From positions 1,302,001-1,366,000 of the forward strand of contig NZ_CP186485.1 of assembly GCF_049348705.1 (NCBI RefSeq): DNA of 64,000 nucleotides, given 5' to 3'. The translations under genes and the position numbers were made by a program. Of the stretch, positions 55,104-63,663 are shown piece by piece; position 1 is the stretch's first letter, and each line of letters starts with the position of its first letter. The DNA comes from Paracoxiella cheracis. Lineage in GTDB: Bacteria; Pseudomonadota; Gammaproteobacteria; Coxiellales; Coxiellaceae. The notes below the pieces were generated by a model. The model saw only the letters and a program-made list of their open reading frames with translations, did not search any database and was not told the origin of the DNA.

Positions 55104-56420
55104 ATGAAAGGAAGGATCGTAAAGATAACGTGGCAAGATGTCAGACAGGATGTTAAATCTGTCAATCCGAGTCTTGCAAAAATCATTGACAGGCTGGCTC
55201 CTGATGACACCTTCCCTCTATACAAAGCTTCTTACCCTTTCGGAGCTACCATCGTCAATCATGGGCTCTTTTATATTCCTCTTGAAAACGGCGATCTTGT
55301 CCCAATCAATAGCTCTAATGTGGATGAGATTTTACGATCAGATTTAGAATATGCTGAAAATGGGATTCCGGTAGGCACTGTATTAAAAAATTCTTATGAA
55401 GTTTTTGTCACCACATCTCATTTTACTTTACCGATTATTACGACCATACCCGGATCAATTTTTGCTTTATGGAAGCAGCTTGACCCACACCCTACATTTC
55501 ATCCAGTAAAAATTTTCAATATCACCGCTGGCGCTAGAAGTATCTTTATGTTGCCTAATATCGGTGACACTATGCTGCACAAAAATTTGAAGCGAGATTT
55601 TAATGTCTGTCAGCAACCACCTAAAAATCTAAACAATCAATGGGAAATATTCAAAACCATTGCAAAACACGAACGATCAGACTGGCAAGTTGAGTTATTA
55701 TTGATTCCTGGCAAATGGATAGAAAAAGCCAAAACGGATTTGATGTGGCATGAACTCTATTTATATCTTCTTGAAAATGCCTGGGTCACCTCTGGCTATG
55801 AAAGAAACCAAATATTTTACCAATTTGCACTTTCTTGTACGCAAGCAAGTCGCAACTTAAAACCGAACCCTTACTTACTGGACACCGTACAACATCTATT
55901 GTCTGTAACCCTAGGAGCGACCCCAGGTTTTACACCCGCTATGGACAACACATTTGGACCCATTGAATTAATTCAACAGGCCTACCTATCCAGTTATGGT
56001 TTAAAAAGATATGCGCCTACAATAATGCATCCCATCCATTTTAATATTCAGGATGAAAATGCTTCCCCTGTTTATTATTCGTTGCAATTCCCGACCACAA
56101 TCAGCTTTTCACCCCGATCCAGAAAGCTTTCTAGCACGTTACATGACTTACGTGAACTGAAATATATATTGGATATCTTCATCGAAGAAATCAGCGAGAA
56201 GGTATTACCATTTGATAATACAATTCTAGAGGCGATCCCTAGGCTGGTTGAATATGAATATTTCCATAGCAAACCCGATAAGCATAGTGAGATTCTTTTA
56301 ACAGATGAAATGGTATCCGATGACCCTAGACTGTCTAGCACCTTATGCGAAGCCTCCTCAATGGAGTTTTCGGCCAATGGCACTTTTATCCGCGGGTGTG
56401 TGCGAATAGCTCGAACTTAA
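55104..56420 (+). CDS. Conserved-looking protein of unknown function in the biosynthetic locus
   Basis: A 438-residue soluble protein that I do not recognise. It begins MKGRIVKITWQDVRQDV; GGACACTCAT precedes the ATG. There are no signal peptide, transmembrane helices or nucleotide-binding loops. The N-terminal third contains YPFGATIVNHGLFYIPLENG and GIPVGTVLKNSYEVFV; later come FNITAGARSIFMLPNIGD and LGATPGFTPAMDNTFGP, which look like structured, conserved stretches. It lies between an FMN oxidoreductase and a carbamoyltransferase in one direction, so a role in product assembly is inference from context only. Confidence 0.6.
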   Translation: MKGRIVKITWQDVRQDVKSVNPSLAKIIDRLAPDDTFPLYKASYPFGATIVNHGLFYIPLENGDLVPINSSNVDEILRSDLEYAENGIPVGTVLKNSYEVFVTTSHFTLPIITTIPGSIFALWKQLDPHPTFHPVKIFNITAGARSIFMLPNIGDTMLHKNLKRDFNVCQQPPKNLNNQWEIFKTIAKHERSDWQVELLLIPGKWIEKAKTDLMWHELYLYLLENAWVTSGYERNQIFYQFALSCTQASRNLKPNPYLLDTVQHLLSVTLGATPGFTPAMDNTFGPIELIQQAYLSSYGLKRYAPTIMHPIHFNIQDENASPVYYSLQFPTTISFSPRSRKLSSTLHDLRELKYILDIFIEEISEKVLPFDNTILEAIPRLVEYEYFHSKPDKHSEILLTDEMVSDDPRLSSTLCEASSMEFSANGTFIRGCVRIART

Positions 56421-56482
56421 TTTTGACTGGCTGCCCAAATCCACTATAATGCAAGGCTCTATTTAATTATTGAGCTACACAG

Positions 56483-58219
56483 ATGAATATACTCGGAATT
56501 AATTCCAACGTAGGCGCCTCTATTTGCCTGGTACAAGACGGAAAAGTTGTTTTTGCCCTACAAGAAGAGCGGCTGACGCGTAAGAAAAATCAAGGCGGCT
56601 TACCGATCGAAAGCCTGAAATACATAGAAACCCATTACAACGATATAATACAATCCCTTGATTATATTGCATTATGTGACGAAGCGGGCACTGTAGTTCA
56701 ATACGAAGATTTACTCAAGCGCTATCACCAACGGTTTGAAAATACTAGCGTGCTGCCAAACACACGACCGTCAATCCTTCAGCGCATTAAATCCCGTTTG
56801 ACAAAACCCACAGCCAGTGAAGACGCACGAATTGCCGAAATCAAAGCAATACTTTCATCTGTTGATTTGAAAAATACGAAATTTCAACATGTTAGACATC
56901 ATCTCTGTCACGCAGCCGCCGCTTACTATGGATTAGCGAAAGCCTATGAACGACCTTACTTAGTGCTCACCTTGGATGGCGGAGGCGATAAAGAATGCGC
57001 CACGATCTACCTGGGGGAAAAGGGACGTTTGCGCCAAGTTGCAAGCACACCGAGCGGTAACTCTATCGGCAATATTTATTCGTTAATCACCTATTTGCTC
57101 GGCTTAAAGCCACACGAGCATGAATACAAATTGATGGGCCTTGCCCCCTACGTTCCAAGCCAGTTTGGGAAAGCCTCCCACGACGTTATATTAAAGTATC
57201 TCTCTTTAGATGAGCATAATGGCCTCGTCTTTAAACGATCAACGCCTGAAAAAACGACATGGATTGGTACAAAATTAAGAGATGATTTGCGCTACATGCG
57301 TTTTGACTCCATTGCATCAGGTTTGCAACAAGCAACTGAAACTCTCGTTCTGCAATGGGTGAAGAATGCTATTCAATCCACCGGAATTCACGATCTTTTG
57401 CTCTCCGGCGGTGTTTTTATGAATGTTAAATTAAATCAACGCATTGCTGAGTTGGATGAAGTTAACTCCGTCAACGTCTTCCCTTCTTGTGGCGATGAAT
57501 CAAATGCTTTTGGTGCTGCCTTTTATACGTATGCTCAAAACACCAACGACACAATTTCATTACCCTTGCTGCAGTCGTACGCCACCGGCCCTAACCCCAG
57601 CTTCGACCTCGAGTCTGCTAAGTCAAAATATAAAAATGAATGTCGCTTTGAGCAATTGGATAATCCCAACCAAACCATCGCTGACCTACTCGCTAAAGGC
57701 GAAATTGTCGCGCGTTGTGCTGGCCCTATGGAGTTTGGTGCAAGAGCGCTTGGCAATCGCTCATTGCTAGCTGATCCCAAAAATCCTGAGGTCATCGACA
57801 AGATCAATTTCATGATCAAACAACGCGATTTCTGGATGCCATTTGCGCCCGCCATTCTTGCAGAAGATGTGGGGGAATATTTGCGTATACCCAACGCTCT
57901 ACGTCAGGGCTCCCCCTATATGATGTTTTCTTTTGAAACCACAGAACGCCATCATGACATGTTGGCTGCGATACACCGAGCCGATAAAACTGCTCGTGCT
58001 CAAATCGTGAACCGTGAGCTCTATCCTGATTTTCATGATATTTTAACTCACTTTAAGGCATTGACCGGTCGCTCTGTTGTGCTCAATACATCGTTCAACT
58101 TACATGGACATCCCATTGTCACAGGAACGGAAGAAGCTATTCATGTGTTACTCAATTCAAACCTGGAATACTTGATTATTGAAGACACTTTGATTACAAA
58201 ACAACAGCAGCAAAAATGA
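56483..58219 (+). CDS. NodU/CmcH-type carbamoyltransferase
   Basis: A 578-residue enzyme that transfers a carbamoyl group to a hydroxyl of a small molecule, as in nodulation factors and antibiotics. The N-terminal domain has MNILGINSNVGASICLVQDG, the His-rich HHLCHAAAAYY and LTLDGGGDKECATIYLG (nucleotide-binding). The C-terminal domain has GPMEFGARALGNRSLLADP, MPFAPAIL and TSFNLHGHPIV. It follows the unknown gene by 62 bases. Its presence in the locus argues for a modified natural product or polysaccharide. Confidence 0.88.
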   Translation: MNILGINSNVGASICLVQDGKVVFALQEERLTRKKNQGGLPIESLKYIETHYNDIIQSLDYIALCDEAGTVVQYEDLLKRYHQRFENTSVLPNTRPSILQRIKSRLTKPTASEDARIAEIKAILSSVDLKNTKFQHVRHHLCHAAAAYYGLAKAYERPYLVLTLDGGGDKECATIYLGEKGRLRQVASTPSGNSIGNIYSLITYLLGLKPHEHEYKLMGLAPYVPSQFGKASHDVILKYLSLDEHNGLVFKRSTPEKTTWIGTKLRDDLRYMRFDSIASGLQQATETLVLQWVKNAIQSTGIHDLLLSGGVFMNVKLNQRIAELDEVNSVNVFPSCGDESNAFGAAFYTYAQNTNDTISLPLLQSYATGPNPSFDLESAKSKYKNECRFEQLDNPNQTIADLLAKGEIVARCAGPMEFGARALGNRSLLADPKNPEVIDKINFMIKQRDFWMPFAPAILAEDVGEYLRIPNALRQGSPYMMFSFETTERHHDMLAAIHRADKTARAQIVNRELYPDFHDILTHFKALTGRSVVLNTSFNLHGHPIVTGTEEAIHVLLNSNLEYLIIEDTLITKQQQQK

Positions 58220-58705
58220 CTATTTTTTTAATGCCTGCAATGCCTCTTCTGCAGCACGAACCCCTGTTTCGTAGGCGCCATGAACTGTAGCATAAAATTC
58301 ACGATGCGTTGCTTCACCTACAAAAAATAAGCAGTTGTTGACTGGTTCTGCCAATAAATCAAAACAATCATCTTCAACTTTGTATGGTAAATAAGCGTAA
58401 GCCCCTTGAGAGAAAGGGCCGACTCGATTATATACAGCATGCTCTTCCAACTGTGACAATAAATTTCTAAACGGTAGCAATTGGAGTTTGAATGTCGTAT
58501 CTTGCGCGAGCACATTATGTTGAATATTGTGAGCCCAGCTAGCACCGAGATCTACGGACACACCAAATTGTCTATGGGTGTGAATCCGTCCACCGATACG
58601 ATTTCGAGCCTCCAGTAGTAATACATCTTTACCAACGTCCATCACTCTTTTTGCAGCCGCCAATCCGCTGACACCAGCACCGATCACAATCACGTCAGTT
58701 TGCAT
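58220..58705 (-). pseudogene. FAD-dependent amine oxidase with large internal deletion
   Basis: The 161-codon frame begins like a full flavin amine oxidase (VIVIGAGVSGLAAAKRVMDV, EARNRIGGRIHTHR, VDLGASWAHNIQHN) and ends like one (NNCLFFVGEATHREFYATVH, GAYETGVRAAEEAL). Intact family members have about 430 residues; the middle 270 or so, including the substrate domain, are missing without breaking the frame. A folded enzyme is unlikely. It is convergent with the carbamoyltransferase, whose stop directly adjoins it. Confidence 0.8.
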
Positions 58706-58734
58706 GGGTTTATACCTTGCTGTGGTGGAAAAAG

Positions 58735-58783
58735 AATTTCAATTGTGGCAAATATGGCATAGGAAATGCGATAATTCAATTGG
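58735..58783. repeat. TTCAATTG-type repeat in the divergent gap
   Basis: AATTTCAATTGT at 58735-58746 and ATAATTCAATTGG at about 58771-58783 lie between the oxidase remnant and the thioesterase gene. The ends are in direct rather than inverted orientation, so this may be a degenerate member. Confidence 0.4.
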
Positions 58784-58792
58784 AGGGAAACA

Positions 58793-59221
58793 ATGACTAA
58801 AAGTAAATTCGTATGGGAGTCAAAAGTCCGCGATTATGAGTTAGATAGCCTTGGAATCGTAAACAACGCGACTTTTATCAATTATCTTGAACAATCTCGC
58901 AATGATTCCGTGCGAGCCTTAGGTATCGATTTCATCGAGTGCCATCATGCTGGTTATACGCTGGTTGTAGCTGGAATCGATATTCGCTATTTGTCTTCTT
59001 TACGGGCGAGAAATGAGTTTTATGTTACAGCCGAGTTGAGTAGTTATAACGACAAAAGAGTTTATTTCAAACAAGAAATCAGATTCAAGGAAAACGATAA
59101 GTTGGCAGCAAAGGCATTAGTGCACATTGCTTGTGTGGATCGCAAAACGGGTAAATCCTATATTCCCGATTTACTCAAAAATAAGCTGCCTGCTGACAAA
59201 TATAAAAGGAGGGACACATGA
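58793..59221 (+). CDS. Acyl-CoA thioesterase (YbgC/4HBT family)
   Basis: A 142-residue hotdog-fold thioesterase. The opening VRDYELDSLGIVNNATFINY and LEQSR is the conserved 4HBT block; the catalytic acid of YbgC-type enzymes falls at the Asp or nearby. It is followed by GYTLVVAGIDIRYLSSLRAR. Its TGA stop overlaps the ATG of the interrupted GFA gene (ATGA). It could hydrolyse acyl-CoA or help release a product of the locus. GGAGGG is nine bases before the ATG. Confidence 0.85.
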   Translation: MTKSKFVWESKVRDYELDSLGIVNNATFINYLEQSRNDSVRALGIDFIECHHAGYTLVVAGIDIRYLSSLRARNEFYVTAELSSYNDKRVYFKQEIRFKENDKLAAKALVHIACVDRKTGKSYIPDLLKNKLPADKYKRRDT

Positions 59222-59242
59222 AAATTCAAGGCTCTTGTCATT

Positions 59243-60963
59243 TTGGACTTTGGATAAATAAAATCCCTTGCCAGTTAGGACAATAATCAAAAAATGTGAG
59301 TTTCTAAATCTTAAGCTGTTTTTTGCAGCAATTCGTAGAATTGCTCAGGTGTAAAATTTATTTTATCCAACCATGATTTTACTATCCCAATCAAATCCTC
59401 TATTTTTTCAGGGTCTGAGTTTTGCGTCTTTTCTTCAGTCCTCTGAATCGTTTTAATTTTTGAGTTGCTATTTTTGAAAATAGCAGGATGTCGCGTGCGT
59501 TTCCCCTGCGTATCACCTTTGGTTCTGCCTTGCGGATTACCGCGTGGTTTGCAGAGATTAGCAGGCGTGCCAACGGTATCAAGCACCGTAGAAAAACCCC
59601 GTTGCGTTTGTGAAGGGGTCGCAGTTATTGATGGTTTTTCGTTATCCACTTGGAAGCTCGGCAAATACCGCTCCCATTTTTTCGGTAAAATCGGGGCAAG
59701 ATTCCTCGCTAGATAAAGTTGCGTATACGCTAATGCTGTCATCCGCCACCAATCTTCTTCGTGCTTAACATCCGGTGTTTGGTATCGGTCAAATAACAGT
59801 TTGTCTTTACCAAAACGAAAGTAGTGTTCAATGTCATAGCGTCTATCGTAATAGTGATACGCTTCTAATGCTGTGATTTCATTACGTCGTTCACCAGCGA
59901 GTCCTAACCAGAGTGGATTTTTATATAAAGATTTACCGTTAGCATCAACCGCAACCAATTGCACAACAGTAACAGGATGCTCATATCCTTTAAATTGCTT
60001 TGAACCACGCAGTAATTGGTCACGCCATATTTTAATCTCCAATTGGTAAGTTTTGCCACTGCGGGTTGTAATGGGTTGCTGCACAATCTCATCGGATTCA
60101 CGGTGAGTCGTGCTGTCGTTTAGTTTCATCGCATCACCATAGCGTTTTATACTTCCTGAGGTATTATCTTCTATTGATGCGGGCGCGAAAACATTACGGG
60201 TACTGTTAAAACGGAAAAGATGTACCCAATTGGGATTTTCGCTAACCAGTTTACGGCAAGCTTCTGTACCATATTTTGAATCAGCCACGCTAACCACCAA
60301 TTTATGAGTAAGCGCTAAGTCTGCAATACAACGGTTAATTTGCTGCATCCCAACTACATTGCCTTTTTCATCGCTTTTAACGCGCCTCGTATCCAGTGGA
60401 ACTAACCAATGCTTTTCTTGAGCTGCACCATCATTGGGCAATAGTGATACCGTTGAATATTCATGTCCAATGGTAATCGGTTTGTTACCCGGTGCTGGAT
60501 TAGGGCTGTAAACCACATGGCGATCTTCAACACAGTGTGCACTTTGACGCGACTGTGGTGTCGTATCCGCAATAATGATCACACGGTCATCGCTATGACT
60601 CACATGTTCATATTGTATTTTCATCATGCTATCCCAACAATTTGCTACCGACAAACCATCGCTAATCGCATCGGTAATACTACTGTATTCACGTTCAAAG
60701 TATGGCGATTCACATAATTCTATGGGTGTTTTGCAGCGATGGCCATGGCTTGAAAGGGCATCGAGTAAATTCATATTGGCATCGCGTCGCGCGGGGAAGA
60801 TGTTGTAGAGGAATGTACGGAATTGTTTTAGTTTTTCTGTCGCTAACATCGTTTGTTCCTTATTTTATTTTTTCGAACAAACGTTGTTTACAACGTAAAA
60901 TTTTTTTTCGGTTTCTATGTCAAGCAATTTTTAATTATTTTTATAAATTTATCCAAAGTCCAA
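59243..60963 (-). mobile_element. 1721-bp DDE-transposase IS, copy C
   Basis: Same terminal inverted repeats and exactly the same length as copy A. Target duplication GTCATT at 59237-59242 and 60964-60969 confirms a simple insertion into the GFA gene. Confidence 0.95.
59311..60849 (-). CDS. IS4/IS1634-like DDE transposase, copy C
   Basis: A 512-residue transposase matching copy A throughout except for the last residue (QKTA instead of QKTG). The motifs IADTTPQ, VADSKYG and RRYDIEHYFRFGK are present. It is probably functional and a source for the other copies. Confidence 0.9.
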   Translation of the reverse strand: MLATEKLKQFRTFLYNIFPARRDANMNLLDALSSHGHRCKTPIELCESPYFEREYSSITDAISDGLSVANCWDSMMKIQYEHVSHSDDRVIIIADTTPQSRQSAHCVEDRHVVYSPNPAPGNKPITIGHEYSTVSLLPNDGAAQEKHWLVPLDTRRVKSDEKGNVVGMQQINRCIADLALTHKLVVSVADSKYGTEACRKLVSENPNWVHLFRFNSTRNVFAPASIEDNTSGSIKRYGDAMKLNDSTTHRESDEIVQQPITTRSGKTYQLEIKIWRDQLLRGSKQFKGYEHPVTVVQLVAVDANGKSLYKNPLWLGLAGERRNEITALEAYHYYDRRYDIEHYFRFGKDKLLFDRYQTPDVKHEEDWWRMTALAYTQLYLARNLAPILPKKWERYLPSFQVDNEKPSITATPSQTQRGFSTVLDTVGTPANLCKPRGNPQGRTKGDTQGKRTRHPAIFKNSNSKIKTIQRTEEKTQNSDPEKIEDLIGIVKSWLDKINFTPEQFYELLQKTA

Positions 60964-61424
60964 GTCATTGTCAGGCAGTTTCTTTTGAAGCAGAGTCTTA
61001 TACACCTTATCCCTTCAATCGATGTTATTGCTCCATCTGCCGAAAAACCGGCGGTGGTGGCGGCTACGGTATTAACATCATGGCGCAAGCCGACACATTA
61101 AAGATTCATGGCAAAAAAAATATTACCGTTTACCAGGCGATGATTGAAGATGAAGACACACAAGAAATGTATAAGAGCAGTGGTCATCGACATTTTTGCA
61201 AGCGCTGTGGCAGTTGCTTATGGATTTCTGATCCCAATTGGCCTGAGTGGATTTATCCTTTCGCTTCAGCGATTGACACACCGTTACCTAAACCACCCCA
61301 AATCATTTCAAACATGATAAATTATGCTGTAGCTTGGGCACATATTCCAAGTGGGAAAAACGATTTACAGTTCGAGGAATATTCCGGTATTTCCATCGAG
61401 GACTGGCACAAAAAGTAGCTACCT

Positions 61425-62039
61425 TTAGTCAAGCAACCCTTTTCCATCAAAGCGATTTTGCTCAACATGCAATGTTTGAATACCAAGATCTTTGGCTACA
61501 AGGATATTGCTTTCAAGATCATCAATCAATAACGTTTCCGCAGCGCTGAGATGGTTCTCATCTAAAATATGTTGAAAAATTCTAGGGTCCGCTTTGCGAA
61601 GGCCTACCTCAAAGGAATAATATGTCTTAATCAATAGGTCTTCGAAAGTGAAGTCGTAAGTTTTCGACATCAAATTATTAATGTACTGCATATGTATTGG
61701 ATTGGTGTTGCTTAACAAAAATATATTATATTTTTTGCCAAGCTGTTTAAGTAGATCGATACGGTGAGCTGGAATATCTAAAAGCATCGCATTCCAGGCG
61801 TCGAGAATGTCTTCATAAGAAGCAGCATTCGATGTTAATTTTAATAATTCGCGAATAAAATTTTCAGGCGTAATTTCCCCGACTTCTAGCTTGTCGCACA
61901 GTTGAGTTTGCTTTTCCAGCGTAAAGATTTCATGAGGGTTAGCGATGCCCAGTTTAGAAAAAGCCGCCATTGTATAGGAGGCGTCGACATTAATAATCAC
62001 GCCACCTAAATCGAAAATAATATTCTTAACTTTAGCCAA
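61425..62039 (-). CDS. HAD-superfamily phosphatase
   Basis: A 204-residue HAD-IA hydrolase similar to YihX-type sugar phosphatases. Motif I is IIFDLGGVIIN (second catalytic Asp replaced by Gly, as in this subgroup), motif II is LLSNTNP, motif III includes the Lys in LRKADPRIF, and motif IV is LLIDDLESN. The start is TTG immediately after the rplI stop, so it is likely co-transcribed with the ribosomal protein operon. It is convergent with the GFA gene. Confidence 0.8.
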   Translation of the reverse strand: MAKVKNIIFDLGGVIINVDASYTMAAFSKLGIANPHEIFTLEKQTQLCDKLEVGEITPENFIRELLKLTSNAASYEDILDAWNAMLLDIPAHRIDLLKQLGKKYNIFLLSNTNPIHMQYINNLMSKTYDFTFEDLLIKTYYSFEVGLRKADPRIFQHILDENHLSAAETLLIDDLESNILVAKDLGIQTLHVEQNRFDGKGLLD

Positions 62040-62486
62040 TTACTCTGCCTTGATGACAACTTTGACCGTTGTTTTTACATCGCTATGTAATTGAACATCA
62101 ACTTCATGCTCACCAACGACACGCATCGGCCCTTCAGGCAAGTCCACTTCGCGTTTTTCAATCTCTACACCTGCTGCAGTAATTGCCTCTGCAATATCAC
62201 GCGAGCTTACTGATCCAAACAGCTTACCTTCTTCGCCCGCATTGGCCGTGATCGTCACTGATAGTGCTGCAAGTTTTTCAGCACGCTTTTGAGCTTTTGC
62301 TAATGATTCAGCAGCTGCTTTTTCTAATTCTGCACGATGCTTTTCAAACTCGGCAATAGCTTCCGGTGTTGCCGGCACAGCTTTACCATAAGGAATCAAA
62401 TAATTACGCCCGTAACCCGGTTTAACTATTACCTGATCCCCAATGTTACCTAGGTTTGTTACTTTCTCTTGTAATATCACTCTCAT
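62040..62486 (-). CDS. rplI: 50S ribosomal protein L9
   Basis: A 148-residue ribosomal protein with the L9 signature MRVILQEKVTNLGNIGDQV, VKPGYGRNYLIPYGKA, the long linker helix and GKLFGSVSSRDIAEAI. I use the ATG at 62486, preceded by GAGGG; six further codons upstream are open. It is last of the conserved rpsF-rpsR-DUF2232-rplI operon. Confidence 0.96.
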   Translation of the reverse strand: MRVILQEKVTNLGNIGDQVIVKPGYGRNYLIPYGKAVPATPEAIAEFEKHRAELEKAAAESLAKAQKRAEKLAALSVTITANAGEEGKLFGSVSSRDIAEAITAAGVEIEKREVDLPEGPMRVVGEHEVDVQLHSDVKTTVKVVIKAE

Positions 62487-62512
62487 AATAATGCCCTCAT
62501 TCATTATCCGTT

Positions 62513-63409
62513 TTATGCCAGTTGACGTTGTTGCTTGCGGAAATTAGCCCAGCTATCAATCAAACCCACCAACGCCAACAATGCAATTACTATAAAATTC
62601 AAAATGACTAATGCGATGTACATCGTAGCAACCAAGAAAATCATTTCCTTACGGTTAGCCGTTATACGATGGACGATGCTTAGTCCAGCCACCATAAATG
62701 GCAACAACAAGACTGGATATAAATCGATCAGCCAAGACGGTTGCCAGCAAATACCAACTGTTGCGGCAATTAAAATAACAGCTGCAATGCGATCGACACG
62801 AATTGTAATAAATTCTTGTCGAAAACTGCCCGGTAAAAAAATTACCGACTGCCACCACCTTGCCAATAACAATTGAACAAAAATACCAAAAAACAACAAA
62901 AACGCCGCGCTACCAGTTGCAAACGGCACCACGTGATTGATAAAACTCGCTGTCTTTTCCGGTGTAAGTTGCAAAAGACCTGACAATGCAAATTCTTTAT
63001 AATAATGCGTTAACGCAGTCGTCCAAATTTGTTTAATATCAGGCACGAATAAATGCACTATTATGACTGCAACGACACCCACTACGGCCATTATTTCCAA
63101 CACAAGTGTCCATGAATTCCAACGACGCAATATCAAAGCAAATATCCACACTAAAATACAACGCGCCAACAAAATATCAAATAAACCATATTCAAACTGA
63201 CGCAACACCAGCAGACTGATTGCTGGTAATGCTACGAAAGCTAATACAAATAATCCGGCTTTTGATCCTTTGCTTATGGTTACTAGACCCACGATAATCG
63301 CTGCAATAAAACCACCCGGTAGCGCAATCAACGGCAATAACGTGCATAAAAACGCCACAATAGCGGCGCGCATATTATTTGCCAGTAAATATTCGCCCAG
63401 TTTCTTCAT
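62513..63409 (-). CDS. DUF2232 family membrane protein
   Basis: A 298-residue integral membrane protein with about eight hydrophobic segments and no obvious active site. Genes of this family stand between rpsR and rplI in many gammaproteobacteria and alphaproteobacteria, where they resemble YybS. The ATG overlaps the rpsR stop by one base (TAATG). Function is not known; a link to membrane transport has been suggested for relatives. Confidence 0.8.
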   Translation of the reverse strand: MKKLGEYLLANNMRAAIVAFLCTLLPLIALPGGFIAAIIVGLVTISKGSKAGLFVLAFVALPAISLLVLRQFEYGLFDILLARCILVWIFALILRRWNSWTLVLEIMAVVGVVAVIIVHLFVPDIKQIWTTALTHYYKEFALSGLLQLTPEKTASFINHVVPFATGSAAFLLFFGIFVQLLLARWWQSVIFLPGSFRQEFITIRVDRIAAVILIAATVGICWQPSWLIDLYPVLLLPFMVAGLSIVHRITANRKEMIFLVATMYIALVILNFIVIALLALVGLIDSWANFRKQQRQLA

Positions 63410-63636
63410 TACTTATGTGTATCGCAGTAAGGAATGAGTGCCAAATAACGCGCCAATTTAATCGCTGATGACAGTTGACGTTGATATTTTGCATTGGTTC
63501 CTGTGATTCGACTCGGAACGATTCGACCCGATTCCATGATGTAATCTTTCAATGTGTCAAGATCTTTATAATCGATTGCTTCAATGCCTTTTGCAGTAAA
63601 CGCACAGAATTTTTTTCTTCGAAAATAAGCTGCCAT
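63409..63636 (-). CDS. rpsR: 30S ribosomal protein S18
   Basis: A 75-residue protein with the family block RRKKFCAFTAKGIEAIDYKD followed by SGRIVPSRITGTNAKYQRQL and AIKLARYLALIPY. It binds 16S rRNA next to S6, whose gene is 27 bases upstream. Confidence 0.96.
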   Translation of the reverse strand: MAAYFRRKKFCAFTAKGIEAIDYKDLDTLKDYIMESGRIVPSRITGTNAKYQRQLSSAIKLARYLALIPYCDTHK

Positions 63637-63663
63637 TCTTAAATACCTCGTTATTATATAGGG

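Larger units (their letters stand above)
59218..61418 (+). pseudogene. GFA-domain protein gene split by an IS
   Basis: The first 25 bases (MKIQGSCH) are separated from the rest by a 1721-bp IS with 6-bp duplication GTCATT. Joining 59218-59242 to 60970-61418 restores MKIQGSCHCQAVSFEAESYT and 157 residues, the size of glutathione-dependent formaldehyde-activating-type proteins. Zinc ligands CHC, CYCSIC and CKRCGS are all present. The 5' end overlaps the thioesterase stop, so it belonged to that operon. Confidence 0.92.
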
